A stretch of 64,000 bases of DNA from Aquiluna sp. KACHI24 (GTDB lineage: Bacteria; Actinomycetota; Actinomycetes; Actinomycetales; Microbacteriaceae), in the NCBI RefSeq assembly GCF_025997915.1, contig NZ_AP026677.1, forward strand, positions 1,395,349 to 1,459,348, read 5' to 3'. Positions 37,878 to 45,880 of the stretch are shown here, piece by piece. The notes below the pieces were generated by a model. The model ran no database searches. It saw only the letters and a list, made by a program, of their open reading frames with translations, and had not been told where the DNA came from. Each line of letters begins with the position of its first letter. Position 1 is the first letter of the stretch. Made by a program: the position numbers and the translations under genes.

Positions 37878-38728
37878 GCCCTAACCTCCAGTCTCGACCT
37901 GGTAAACGCAATTACGCGGGCTATCAGGTAGATGAGGAACGAGATCGTTGTTATGTAGGGGCTAATCGGCAAAGTGCCGCCGAGTGCGAGCAGGGTTCCA
38001 CCGAGCATGGCAATTAGAGCAAAAATCACACTCAAGATCGGGACCCAAAGTTGCGAGCTGGAGAGTCTCAGTGCCGCAGCTGCTGGAGTAACCAGCAGTG
38101 CCAAAACCAAAAGTGCTCCGACCACCTGAACGGCTGCGGCAACCGATAGTCCCAGAAGCAGCACAAATGCCACGCCCAGAGTCTTGGTTGGCACTCCCCT
38201 CGCTGCCGCAACCTCTGCGTCCAGCGAGGCAAAGCTCAAAGGTCGCCAGATCACGAGCATCGCGACCAAAACCACCAGGGTGATCGCGGCCATGGATGCA
38301 AGCTTTGGATCATCAACCGCAACAATCTGGCCGGTGAGCAGCCCGAACTTGTTGGCAGCCCTACCGGGATAGAGCGAAAGTGCGAGGATTCCGATACCCA
38401 AACCAAATGGCATCAAAACAGCCACTATCGAGTTTCGGTCCTTGGCCCGCTCACCCAAAAAGGCGATGATCGCGGCGGCAATGATCGATCCGAAGACGGA
38501 TCCCAAAACCACGTCCAGTCCAATCAACAGGAAAACGGCTGCCCCCGCGAATGAGAGCTCTGCTATGCCGTGAACGGCAAATGACAACTCCCTGGTCATT
38601 ACGAATACACCGACTAAGCCACCGATTAGTGCCAGTAGCGCGCCAGCAATCAGTGAGTTGGTGACCAAGGGTAGAAGCTTGTCGTAATCGGAAAAGTTGA
38701 AGACCTGTGACCAATCCATTAGCGCCAC
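37874..38728 (-). CDS. znuB: Zinc ABC transporter permease
   Basis: A 284-residue ABC-3 family permease with about eight membrane helices. It has the ABC-3 pattern MTRELSFAVHGIAELSFAGAA near residue 65 and a C-terminal helix pair. It partners with the upstream ATPase and binding protein to import zinc (manganese is less likely given the Zur gene next door). It overlaps znuC by ten bases and zur by four. Confidence 0.9.
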   Translation of the reverse strand: MALMDWSQVFNFSDYDKLLPLVTNSLIAGALLALIGGLVGVFVMTRELSFAVHGIAELSFAGAAVFLLIGLDVVLGSVFGSIIAAAIIAFLGERAKDRNSIVAVLMPFGLGIGILALSLYPGRAANKFGLLTGQIVAVDDPKLASMAAITLVVLVAMLVIWRPLSFASLDAEVAAARGVPTKTLGVAFVLLLGLSVAAAVQVVGALLVLALLVTPAAAALRLSSSQLWVPILSVIFALIAMLGGTLLALGGTLPISPYITTISFLIYLIARVIAFTRSRLEVRA

Positions 38729-39510
38729 TCCTCGTCTTCATGGTGGTCGTGATCATGAGCGCCAAGGACCACAATGCGACCCTGGTTTCTAACGACATCT
38801 ATCTCCGCACCGTAGAGCTCTGAAAGCACATCGGTTCTCAGCACCTCATCAGGGGTTCCAATTGAATACCTGCCCTGGGCTAGATAAAGCACGCGATCCA
38901 CGTAGTCCATCACTGGGTTCACATCGTGGGTGACAAACAGCACGCTGGTGCCCTCTTGTCTGCGTTCAGCAATCAAGGAGCTCACAACCTGCTGGTGATG
39001 CAGATCCAGGGCACTCAAAGGCTCATCAGCCAAGATCAGCTTCGGGTGAGATACCAGGGCTTGAGCCACTCGAACTCGCTGCATCTCGCCACCCGAGAGC
39101 GAACCGACAGGCTTTTGAGCCAGATGTTCGGCATCCACTGATCGAAGTGCCTCAAGAGCAAGCTTTCGCTTGCTCTTTGATGGCATCGGGATTCCATAGC
39201 TGTGACCATCGAGTCCAAAACGAACGGTGTCGATGACGCGAAGCGGTAATCCACTATCAACAGCTCGGTGTTGCGGTACATAACCAATCTGGGTAGTTCC
39301 GTGACCCACCGGGTGATCTAGAAAGCTGATCGAACCTGAACTGAGTCGCTGTTGACCAAGAATTGATTTCAAGAGCATCGACTTACCAGAGCCGTTAGCG
39401 CCAATGACGGCGACGAATTCTCCGGGTTGAATCTCAAAGTTCAGGTTGCTCCAAATCGCCCTCTCACCGAGCGTGAGCGAGGCGTTTTGGAGTTTGAGAA
39501 CAGCCGACAA
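38719..39510 (-). CDS. znuC: Zinc ABC transporter ATPase
   Basis: A 263-residue ABC ATPase. Walker A is GANGSGKS (about residues 37-44), the Q-loop follows at QIGYVPQH, the signature is LSGGEMQRV near 139-147, and Walker B LILADEPLSALD near 160. The C-terminal tail is His-rich (DHDHHEDEE), typical of zinc importers. It begins directly after znuA stop and overlaps znuB by ten bases. Confidence 0.93.
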   Translation of the reverse strand: MSAVLKLQNASLTLGERAIWSNLNFEIQPGEFVAVIGANGSGKSMLLKSILGQQRLSSGSISFLDHPVGHGTTQIGYVPQHRAVDSGLPLRVIDTVRFGLDGHSYGIPMPSKSKRKLALEALRSVDAEHLAQKPVGSLSGGEMQRVRVAQALVSHPKLILADEPLSALDLHHQQVVSSLIAERRQEGTSVLFVTHDVNPVMDYVDRVLYLAQGRYSIGTPDEVLRTDVLSELYGAEIDVVRNQGRIVVLGAHDHDHHEDEEWR

Positions 39511-40500
39511 TTAGTAGATCGCCTCTTGCAGCTGGTCAACCACGTGGTTCAGCCAATCCAAGTAATCGGTGGTTGCCAAAGCGTTGGCTGAAGGGGTCTC
39601 GGCCACCGCAACGATTGGTCTGCCACCAGACTCGGCAGCAGCCTTCAGCTTCTGCGAGGTTTGGTCCTCGGTTCCGATGTTGACTACCAAGATTGCGGCG
39701 ACCTTGTTCTTCAGGAGTTTTTCAGCCTCATTCAAAGCGGAAACCGGGACATCGCGCTCCTCTTCGATGGCATCAGCCAGTGCCTCGGGCGTCATATTCT
39801 CAAAACCAGCATCCTCAAGGAGTAGGTTGGCTACACCCTCTGAGGCGATGAATCCAGCTCCCAGGGAGCGCTCTCTGAGCGCTTCAACTCTGAGTTCGAT
39901 ATTTCCCATCTCAGCCTTGAAAAACTCGAGGTTAGCGGTGACATCAGCTTTTGCCTCTGGGCGCAGCTCGATGATTGACTCGGCGATGTGGTCCGCGGCT
40001 TCAATCGTCTTCGCGAGATCAAACCAGATGTGCTCGTTTTCGTGAGCGTGCTGATCCTCGGAATGAGTTTCTTCAGCGGCAACCTCATCACCGTGAAGGT
40101 GCTCTCCCTCGACCAGTTTGAGGAAGATTGCTTGTTTTTCAGAAACCTCATACAGCTGAATCATGAAGTCGTCGTAGCCACCGCCGTTGGCAATGGCCAG
40201 CTCCGCACCTTCAAGCGCAAGTTGGTCGCGGGCTGACGCCTGATAGGAGTGAGGGTCTTGATTACCTGGAACGATTGAGGTGACATCAACCCAGTCACCG
40301 CCGATGGTTGCGGTGATGTTTGCCCAGACTTCGGTTGAGGTGACGACCGCAACCTTGCCGGTTTCACCATCGCGCGTGAGGGTGGGGGATGAGGATGGAG
40401 TTGGGTTCTCGCCCTGACCAAAGAGTTGTGGGGCCAGGAAGAACGCGGCCAAAATACCCGCTGAAACCGCCGCAACAACGCCAATCACAAATTTCTTCAT
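39511..40500 (-). CDS. znuA: Zinc-binding protein of ABC transporter
   Basis: A 329-residue ZnuA-type cluster A-I solute-binding protein. A basic-hydrophobic N-terminus (residues 1-27) anchors or exports it; there is no lipobox Cys, so it may stay attached by its signal anchor. A His-rich loop (about 133-155, EGEHLHGDEV...HAHENEHIW) and the conserved NPDPH-type motif GNQDPHSY near residue 82 are typical. It is the first gene of znuA-znuC-znuB-zur, behind a Zur-like operator. Confidence 0.92.
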   Translation of the reverse strand: MKKFVIGVVAAVSAGILAAFFLAPQLFGQGENPTPSSSPTLTRDGETGKVAVVTSTEVWANITATIGGDWVDVTSIVPGNQDPHSYQASARDQLALEGAELAIANGGGYDDFMIQLYEVSEKQAIFLKLVEGEHLHGDEVAAEETHSEDQHAHENEHIWFDLAKTIEAADHIAESIIELRPEAKADVTANLEFFKAEMGNIELRVEALRERSLGAGFIASEGVANLLLEDAGFENMTPEALADAIEEERDVPVSALNEAEKLLKNKVAAILVVNIGTEDQTSQKLKAAAESGGRPIVAVAETPSANALATTDYLDWLNHVVDQLQEAIY

Positions 40501-40519
40501 GGCTCGATGCTAACTCTTA

Positions 40520-40536
40520 TTGAAAATGATTGTCAA
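40520..40536. promoter_or_regulatory. Zur operator upstream of znuA
   Basis: A dyad TTGAAAATGATTGTCAA, close to the actinobacterial Zur box (TGaAAATGATTTTCA type). It lies 20-36 bases upstream of the znuA start, where binding would block transcription of znuA-znuC-znuB-zur. Confidence 0.75.
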
Positions 40537-40542
40537 TTCCAA

Positions 40543-41850
40543 TTAGTCAAGTAGCAGTGCGGGCTCCTCAATAACGCTCGCAACGTCCTGAACAAACCTG
40601 GATGCCACGTCACCGTCTACAACTCGATGGTCAAATGTGGCTCCAATAGTGGTGATCTGACGAACCACGATCTCATCATCGACCACCCATGGCTTTTTGC
40701 GAATCGAGCCCAGCGCGACTATGCCCACCTCGCCCGGATTCAAGATTGGGGTTCCGGTGTCAACGCCAAAGACACCGATGTTGGTGATGGTGATGGTTCC
40801 ATCACGCATGTCTTCGGGGGTGGTCTTACCCTCACGCGCGGTTGCCGCCAGCTGTTCGATTGCCTGTGCAAGCTCGATCATGCTCATCTGATCAGCGTTT
40901 TTGATATTTGGGACTATCAGGCCTCGCGGCGTAGCAGCCGCGATGCCCAGATTCACGAAGTTGTGAACGATGATTTCCTCATCAGTCCAGGTCGAGTTCA
41001 CCATGCGGTTTCTTCTCACCGCCCAAATCATGGCCTTAGCCATGATCAAAAGCGGAGTCACCTTGATGCCCGCAAAGTCAACTGAGTTCTTCAGACGCTT
41101 CACGTATTCCATGGTTCTGGTCGCATCAACGTCAACGAAGATGCTCACGTGAGGGGCAGTGAAGGCGCTCTTGACCATTGCGCTAGCAATCGCCTTGCGC
41201 ACCCCCTTGACCGGTATTCTCTCTTCGCGTTCCGAGGGAGCGTCCGGGGTGGTGAGGTTTTTGAAAACGCTCGCCTGACTTGCGGCTCCGATTACGTCAT
41301 CGCGGGTGATGTCACCGTGGGCTCCAGTGCCAGAGACAGCGTTTAGGTCAACGCCGAGCTCCTTGGCAAGTTTTCTTATCGGTGGCTTAGCCAAGACCGC
41401 ATCGGCCGCAGTGGTGGCTCGCACCATCGCGACCGGGATTGCGGTCGAGATCGGGGCTTGCCTAACAGCACGGTTTCGTCTTGAGCTGGCTTCGCCCGTG
41501 TCGCCGTAACCAACCAATGTTGGAAGTTTGTATTCAGCTCCGGTATCAGCCTCAACCGCCACGGCCTCCGCTGGAACATCAAAGGTGGCCATGGTTGGGA
41601 TCAGACCAGAGGTCACGTTTACGGAGATGATTGGGGTTCCGACCTCGACAGTCTCACCCTCTTTGGCAAGTAGCTCCTCAACCACTCCCTCAAATGGGCA
41701 GGGGAGCTCGACGATGGACTTTGCCGTCTCAATCTCACAGATGGTCTGGTTCACCTCGACCTTTTGGCCTGGGGCAACCTTCCAAGAGACGATTTCGGCC
41801 TCGGTTAGACCTTCACCAACATCAGGAAGTGGGAACTTAGCGATGCTCAT
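40543..41850 (-). CDS. 2-oxoacid dehydrogenase E2 (branched-chain type)
   Basis: A 435-residue dihydrolipoamide acyltransferase. The N-terminal lipoyl domain has the lipoyl Lys in ETAKS (near residue 44), a peripheral subunit-binding domain with [14 protein letters not shown] near 157-170, and the C-terminal catalytic domain with the [10 protein letters not shown] motif near 408. It transfers acyl groups to CoA. It is the third gene of an E1alpha-E1beta-E2 operon; no E3 is seen here. Branched-chain specificity is inferred from the split E1. Confidence 0.9.
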   Translation of the reverse strand: MSIAKFPLPDVGEGLTEAEIVSWKVAPGQKVEVNQTICEIETAKSIVELPCPFEGVVEELLAKEGETVEVGTPIISVNVTSGLIPTMATFDVPAEAVAVEADTGAEYKLPTLVGYGDTGEASSRRNRAVRQAPISTAIPVAMVRATTAADAVLAKPPIRKLAKELGVDLNAVSGTGAHGDITRDDVIGAASQASVFKNLTTPDAPSEREERIPVKGVRKAIASAMVKSAFTAPHVSIFVDVDATRTMEYVKRLKNSVDFAGIKVTPLLIMAKAMIWAVRRNRMVNSTWTDEEIIVHNFVNLGIAAATPRGLIVPNIKNADQMSMIELAQAIEQLAATAREGKTTPEDMRDGTITITNIGVFGVDTGTPILNPGEVGIVALGSIRKKPWVVDDEIVVRQITTIGATFDHRVVDGDVASRFVQDVASVIEEPALLLD

Positions 41851-41859
41851 CCAAATCTC

Positions 41860-42843
41860 CTAGTAGGCCATGATTCTGTCGACTGCCTCGAGAATGCGGT
41901 CGGCATCTGGTAGGTACGCCTCCTCGAGCTTGGATGGTGGGTAGGGGGTGTCAAAACCACCAACCCGAAGCACTGGGGCCTCTAGGTTGTAGAAATTGTG
42001 CTCCGCCACTCGAGCCGCGATCTCGCTCGAGAGCGACACGTTGGTTGGGGCTTCGTGAGCGATCACGAGCCTTCCGGTTTTCTCAACCGAGGCAAAGATG
42101 GTTGGGTAATCAATTGGGGCTAGCGATCGAAGGTCAATCACCTCAATGCTCACGCCCTCCTCGGCACCAATCTCAGCTGCTTGCAATGCGGTGGTAACCA
42201 TGGGTCCGTATGCCAAGAGGGTCACTTGGCTGCCCTCGCGCAATAACCGCGCTGAGTGCAGCGGCATCGGTGCAACATCCAAGTTCACCGGACCCTTTTG
42301 CCAGTAGCGACGCTTTGGTTCAAAGACAATTACCGGGTCTGGGCTCTGGATGGCCTGTTGAATCATCCAGTAGGCATCGTTTGGGTTAGATGGAGAGATG
42401 ATTCTCAGTCCCGCGGTGTGGGCAAAGTAAGCCTCTGGGCTCTCCGAGTGGTGCTCAACCGCACCAATTCCGCCACCGTAAGGAATGCGAATTACAACCG
42501 GCATCTGCAAAAAGCCCTCGGAGCGATATGTCAGCTTGGCTAGCTGCGAGGTGATCTGGTTGAAGGCTGGGAAAACAAAGCCATCGAACTGAATTTCAGC
42601 AACCGGGCGGTAACCGCGCATAGCAAGGCCAATAGCGGTTCCAACAATGCCCGACTCGGCAATTGGGGAGTTAAATACCCGCTTCTCACCGAACTCCTTG
42701 TGCAGGCCCTCGGTTACGCGGAAAACACCGCCGAGCTCGGCGACGTCCTCACCGAAAATCAAAACCTTGTCGTCATCCTGCATCGCCTTTTGGAGTCCAG
42801 CGTTCAGTGCCTTGGCGATTGCCATGTCTTTATAACTACTCAT
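41860..42843 (-). CDS. 2-oxoacid dehydrogenase E1 beta subunit
   Basis: A protein of about 327 residues, starting at ATG 42843 (MSSYKDMAIAKALNAG); a longer frame to 42972 adds an unconserved stretch inside the E1alpha gene. Typical motifs: FGEDVAELGGVFRVT near residue 30, FNSPIAESGIVGTAIG near 60, EVIDLRSLAPID near 227. With E1alpha it decarboxylates branched-chain 2-oxoacids (or pyruvate). The start overlaps the E1alpha stop by eight bases. Confidence 0.92.
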   Translation of the reverse strand: MSSYKDMAIAKALNAGLQKAMQDDDKVLIFGEDVAELGGVFRVTEGLHKEFGEKRVFNSPIAESGIVGTAIGLAMRGYRPVAEIQFDGFVFPAFNQITSQLAKLTYRSEGFLQMPVVIRIPYGGGIGAVEHHSESPEAYFAHTAGLRIISPSNPNDAYWMIQQAIQSPDPVIVFEPKRRYWQKGPVNLDVAPMPLHSARLLREGSQVTLLAYGPMVTTALQAAEIGAEEGVSIEVIDLRSLAPIDYPTIFASVEKTGRLVIAHEAPTNVSLSSEIAARVAEHNFYNLEAPVLRVGGFDTPYPPSKLEEAYLPDADRILEAVDRIMAY

Positions 42844-43951
42844 GGCCACCCATCTGCTGCTCATAGGCCTGAAGCCAGGCCTTTTGCCTATCGATATCCG
42901 GGTGCTGATCCGAATAGACATTGTGGAAGATGTTTTCAAGCGGTGGGGTCTGAAGCGCGAATGTTTCAGCACGGATCTGAGCCGCTAGCTCATCTCCGGC
43001 ATGCTTGACCTCTTCAAAGAAGTCGTCGCCTATGCCCTGACGGCGCAGGAACTTTTCAAACCTGGTCAGCGGATCACGAGCCTTCCAGTATTCGACCTCG
43101 TCATCGGATCGATACTTAGTTGGATCGTCGGAGGTGGTGTGAGCACCGATTCGATAGGTAAGCGCCTCGATTAGGTAAGGGCCCATACCGGCCCGGGCCT
43201 GATCCATGTGGAACTTGGTCGCTGCGTAGCAGGCCAGGACATCGTTGCCATCAACTCGCATGCCCGGCACACCAAAGCCCTCGCCGCGTCTGTAGAGCGG
43301 CACCTTGGTCTGCTTTTCAACCGGAGATGAGATTGCCCACTGGTTGTTCTGGACGAAGAAAACGATTGGGGAGTCATTGATGGCAGCGAACAACAGTGAC
43401 TCGGAAACATCGCCCTCAGCTGTTGCACCGTCGCCGAAGTAGGAGATGACCGCTAGGTCCTTGTCTTTGTCTCCCGTGCCAACCAATCCGTCAAATTTCA
43501 CACCCATGGCATAGCCAACCGCATGCAAAACCTGGGATCCAAGCACGATTGCATACAGGTGATACCTGGTTTCCTCGGGGTTCCAACCGCCGTGGTTCAC
43601 ACCGCGCATCATCTTCAATATCGACATCAGCTCAACGCCGTGGGTGATTGCAACACCGTGCTCGCGATAGCTCGGGAATATGTGGTCGTTGGGACCAACA
43701 CCGTAGCCAGATCCGATCTGCGCACCCTCTTGGCCAATGGCTGGGACCCAAAGGCCTAGCTGGCCCTGGCGCTGCAGGGCGATTGCCTCGATATCGAAGC
43801 GGCGAATTCTGGCCATGTCTCGATAAAACTTGGTCAGATCATCAATGTTTAGAGCTTCAACCAGTTCCCCATACTGGGCGTACTCCTTTGGCACACCGAA
43901 GGTGCCGTCTGGGGCCAAAAATTGCATCATTGGCTGGGAGTCTTGGGTCAC
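42836..43951 (-). CDS. 2-oxoacid dehydrogenase E1 alpha subunit
   Basis: A protein of about 371 residues from GTG 43951 (VTQDSQPMMQFL). Thiamine-diphosphate binding is shown by GDGATAEGDVSE...NDSPIVFFVQNNQWAIS near residues 170-210. The family pattern QRQGQLGLWVP near 57 is also present. The frame can be extended to 44044, but that start would overlap the divergent gene, while a TAAATT box seven bases before GTG 43951 fits a leaderless transcript. First gene of the E1alpha-E1beta-E2 operon, probably for branched-chain amino acid breakdown or branched fatty-acid primers. Confidence 0.88.
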   Translation of the reverse strand: MTQDSQPMMQFLAPDGTFGVPKEYAQYGELVEALNIDDLTKFYRDMARIRRFDIEAIALQRQGQLGLWVPAIGQEGAQIGSGYGVGPNDHIFPSYREHGVAITHGVELMSILKMMRGVNHGGWNPEETRYHLYAIVLGSQVLHAVGYAMGVKFDGLVGTGDKDKDLAVISYFGDGATAEGDVSESLLFAAINDSPIVFFVQNNQWAISSPVEKQTKVPLYRRGEGFGVPGMRVDGNDVLACYAATKFHMDQARAGMGPYLIEALTYRIGAHTTSDDPTKYRSDDEVEYWKARDPLTRFEKFLRRQGIGDDFFEEVKHAGDELAAQIRAETFALQTPPLENIFHNVYSDQHPDIDRQKAWLQAYEQQMGGHE

Positions 43952-43958
43952 GAAAGCT

Positions 43959-43964
43959 AATTTA
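43959..43964 (-). promoter_or_regulatory. Possible -10 box of a leaderless E1alpha transcript
   Basis: TAAATT on the minus strand, seven bases before GTG 43951, the spacing expected if transcription starts on the start codon. No good -35 box is seen. It is low-confidence but explains the lack of a ribosome-binding site. Confidence 0.35.
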
Positions 43965-43988
43965 GTCTCTAGCTGAGAGAATAGGGCC

Positions 43989-44414
43989 ATGTTGCGTTTT
44001 CTTATCGGCACAATCGTCAACGCTGTGGGCCTCTGGGTTGCCACTCTGGTCGTACCTCAAATCCAGCTCACCCCATACGGCGGAGACGGTTTGTGGGAAA
44101 CGATCGCCTCATTTTTGCTCATCGGTGCAATCTTTGGCCTGGTCAACGCAATCATCGGACCAGTTATCAAGATCCTTGCCTTCCCGCTCTACATCATCAC
44201 CTTTGGCTTGATTTCGTTCGTCATCAACGGTGCGCTGCTTTTGATGGTGGCTTGGTTGAGCAACCTGATTGGTGCGGATGTCTTCACCATTGAGGGCTTC
44301 AGCTCAGAGGGACTGGAAATCGCATCGTTCGGTTGGGCAATTCTTGCCGCTCTGGTTATGAGCGTTGCTAGCTTCCTCACCAGAACAGTGCTGAAGATCC
44401 TTCGAATTCGCTAG
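43989..44414 (+). CDS. Phage holin family 4-like membrane protein (PF04020 type)
   Basis: A 141-residue membrane protein with four hydrophobic helices, beginning MLRFLIGTIVNAVGLWVA and containing LVNAIIGPVIKILAFPL and GLISFVINGALL, the usual pattern of the PF04020 (YvlD-like) family. Despite the family name these are chromosomal proteins of unknown function, often near stress genes. It is monocistronic, divergent from E1alpha, and its end overlaps the following hydrolase gene by four bases. Confidence 0.82.
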   Translation: MLRFLIGTIVNAVGLWVATLVVPQIQLTPYGGDGLWETIASFLLIGAIFGLVNAIIGPVIKILAFPLYIITFGLISFVINGALLLMVAWLSNLIGADVFTIEGFSSEGLEIASFGWAILAALVMSVASFLTRTVLKILRIR

Positions 44415-45640
44415 TCGCGGCTGAGTTCAAACACATAGCGCATTCCCGGCTTGTTGGGTTGAATCCCGATTTGCTCGTGGATTCGGCGGAATCCAGGGTC
44501 ATCGCTCTGATCTAACTCTCTTGCCGAATCGACATAGCTAGCCATTTTGTGAGCGTCGATGACCGACGCGTATTCACCCGGATTTGAAGCGGTTACCCAG
44601 TTGGATGCCAATGGATTGACTTGCCCTGACAGGTGAGGGACTGGATCGCCGTGGTTTTGCAGCGATATCACCGGCACCTCCAAACCAAATTGCGAAATGG
44701 GTCCACCAAAGCTGATTAGTCCTGCCACTTGGTAGGGCTGTTCAGAGGTCGCCATTTGTGCCCCGACCAGTGCCCCTTGGGAGTGGCCAACCAATAACAC
44801 CGAATCAGACGGACCTGCCTTGAGCTGACTGAGTGCGGAATCGATTGCCGATTGGGTAGGTGATTTCTCTAATCCGCCGAAGGCGGTCAAGTTTGAACGG
44901 ATGTTCAATGGATTCTCCCCGCCAAAGTTCAGGGACTGGGTGCCAGGGATGTAAACGATGATATTGCGCCCGTAGCCGTTTTTATAAACATCAATCAAGA
45001 TGCGAGAACCTGGTTTGTCATAGGCCTTCGCGACCGCAGCGGCGTGATCACCAATTGCATTAACGGAGGAGACTTTGGACAGGGTTACGAGCTTGGCCGA
45101 CCCATTGACATCCAGCTTGACCTGGGCCAGCTTGAGGTTGGCCTGCTGCTCACCCAGGAGGTGCTGAGCTGAGTTATAGCCAAAAGCCGCGGTAGTCATT
45201 CGGATCGAACCCGCGACCATCGCTGTCTTCGCCAGGTTTGCTTTGCCAGTGAGGCCAGCTACCGCAAAAATCGCTCCGAGGTTGGCCAGCAGTTTTGTGC
45301 TGCCGTCCATGATCGCTATGGGTTGCCCCATGTAGGTAGAGAGTGTGCTGAGGGGACTGAGGACTTGGTTTATAAGCCCCACCACTCGACTCTCAGCGCT
45401 GAAGTATGCGTCGGCAGCCATCTCCGCCTTGATTGCTAAATCCTTTACTCGATCCACAAGCCCAGGTAGCAGCATTGAAAGCTGAATCTGCGCCCCAAGC
45501 TCTGCGATGGAGAAGCCGACACCGGCAAAGCGAGCGTGATCTAGGTTGCTGGCCGCAAGCTGCAATGCCTTGGAAACCCGGACCAACTCGTTGTAGTTCG
45601 CTACCACAACGGGGTTTCCGCCATAAACATCTAGTCCCAT
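44411..45640 (-). CDS. Alpha/beta-hydrolase domain protein with helical N-terminus
   Basis: A protein of about 409 residues from ATG 45640 (MGLDVYGGNP). The first 140 residues are predicted helical without strong hydrophobic stretches, similar in style to WXG/ESX-type substrates. A C-terminal alpha/beta-hydrolase domain has the nucleophile elbow GHSQGA near residue 296 and a later Asp-His pair (NHGDPVPH, DAHKM). It may be an exported lipase or esterase. The start overlaps by ten bases the stop of a tiny WxG-like protein; they form one unit. Confidence 0.65.
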   Translation of the reverse strand: MGLDVYGGNPVVVANYNELVRVSKALQLAASNLDHARFAGVGFSIAELGAQIQLSMLLPGLVDRVKDLAIKAEMAADAYFSAESRVVGLINQVLSPLSTLSTYMGQPIAIMDGSTKLLANLGAIFAVAGLTGKANLAKTAMVAGSIRMTTAAFGYNSAQHLLGEQQANLKLAQVKLDVNGSAKLVTLSKVSSVNAIGDHAAAVAKAYDKPGSRILIDVYKNGYGRNIIVYIPGTQSLNFGGENPLNIRSNLTAFGGLEKSPTQSAIDSALSQLKAGPSDSVLLVGHSQGALVGAQMATSEQPYQVAGLISFGGPISQFGLEVPVISLQNHGDPVPHLSGQVNPLASNWVTASNPGEYASVIDAHKMASYVDSARELDQSDDPGFRRIHEQIGIQPNKPGMRYVFELSRD

Positions 45641-45780
45641 AGCAGTTCCCTGATTGCCGCCAACTCCGCCATTAGAGCTCTGACCTCGAGCTCGAACGCC
45701 AGTGCTGCCGGTCCTGACCATGCACCGGGTCCCGGGAGTGCATCCACAAGCAAATACCGAGCGTTGTCTAATTCGAACAT
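45631..45780 (-). CDS. Tiny WxG-like protein, 49 residues
   Basis: Start at ATG 45780 (MFELDNARYLL); the frame is open further upstream to 45888, but that part is unlike protein. The middle carries AWSGPAALAFELEV, a WxG-type turn between two short helices, followed by a helix with LMAELAAIRELL. It resembles a shortened WXG100-like module (usual length about 100 residues). It is coupled to the hydrolase gene (10-base overlap). The sequence shows similarity in style only, so secretion is a guess. Confidence 0.55.
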   Translation of the reverse strand: MFELDNARYLLVDALPGPGAWSGPAALAFELEVRALMAELAAIRELLWD

Positions 45781-45880
45781 GGGGCTAGTTTTCAAAGTTG
45801 CATGGGTGAAGAGGCGGAAAAAAGCTGGGCTGTGCAAATCAAAACCTGAAATTGGTCTGTGGATGGGGCAAACTAGGCGG

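Noticed and set aside
44411..44414. Holin-family protein as sign of a prophage
   Set aside because: PF04020 proteins are ordinary chromosomal membrane proteins and no phage genes are nearby.
45764..45880. N-terminal extension of purB
   Set aside because: The basic, Trp/Lys-rich leader does not resemble adenylosuccinate lyase; the conserved start at GTG 45881 fits.
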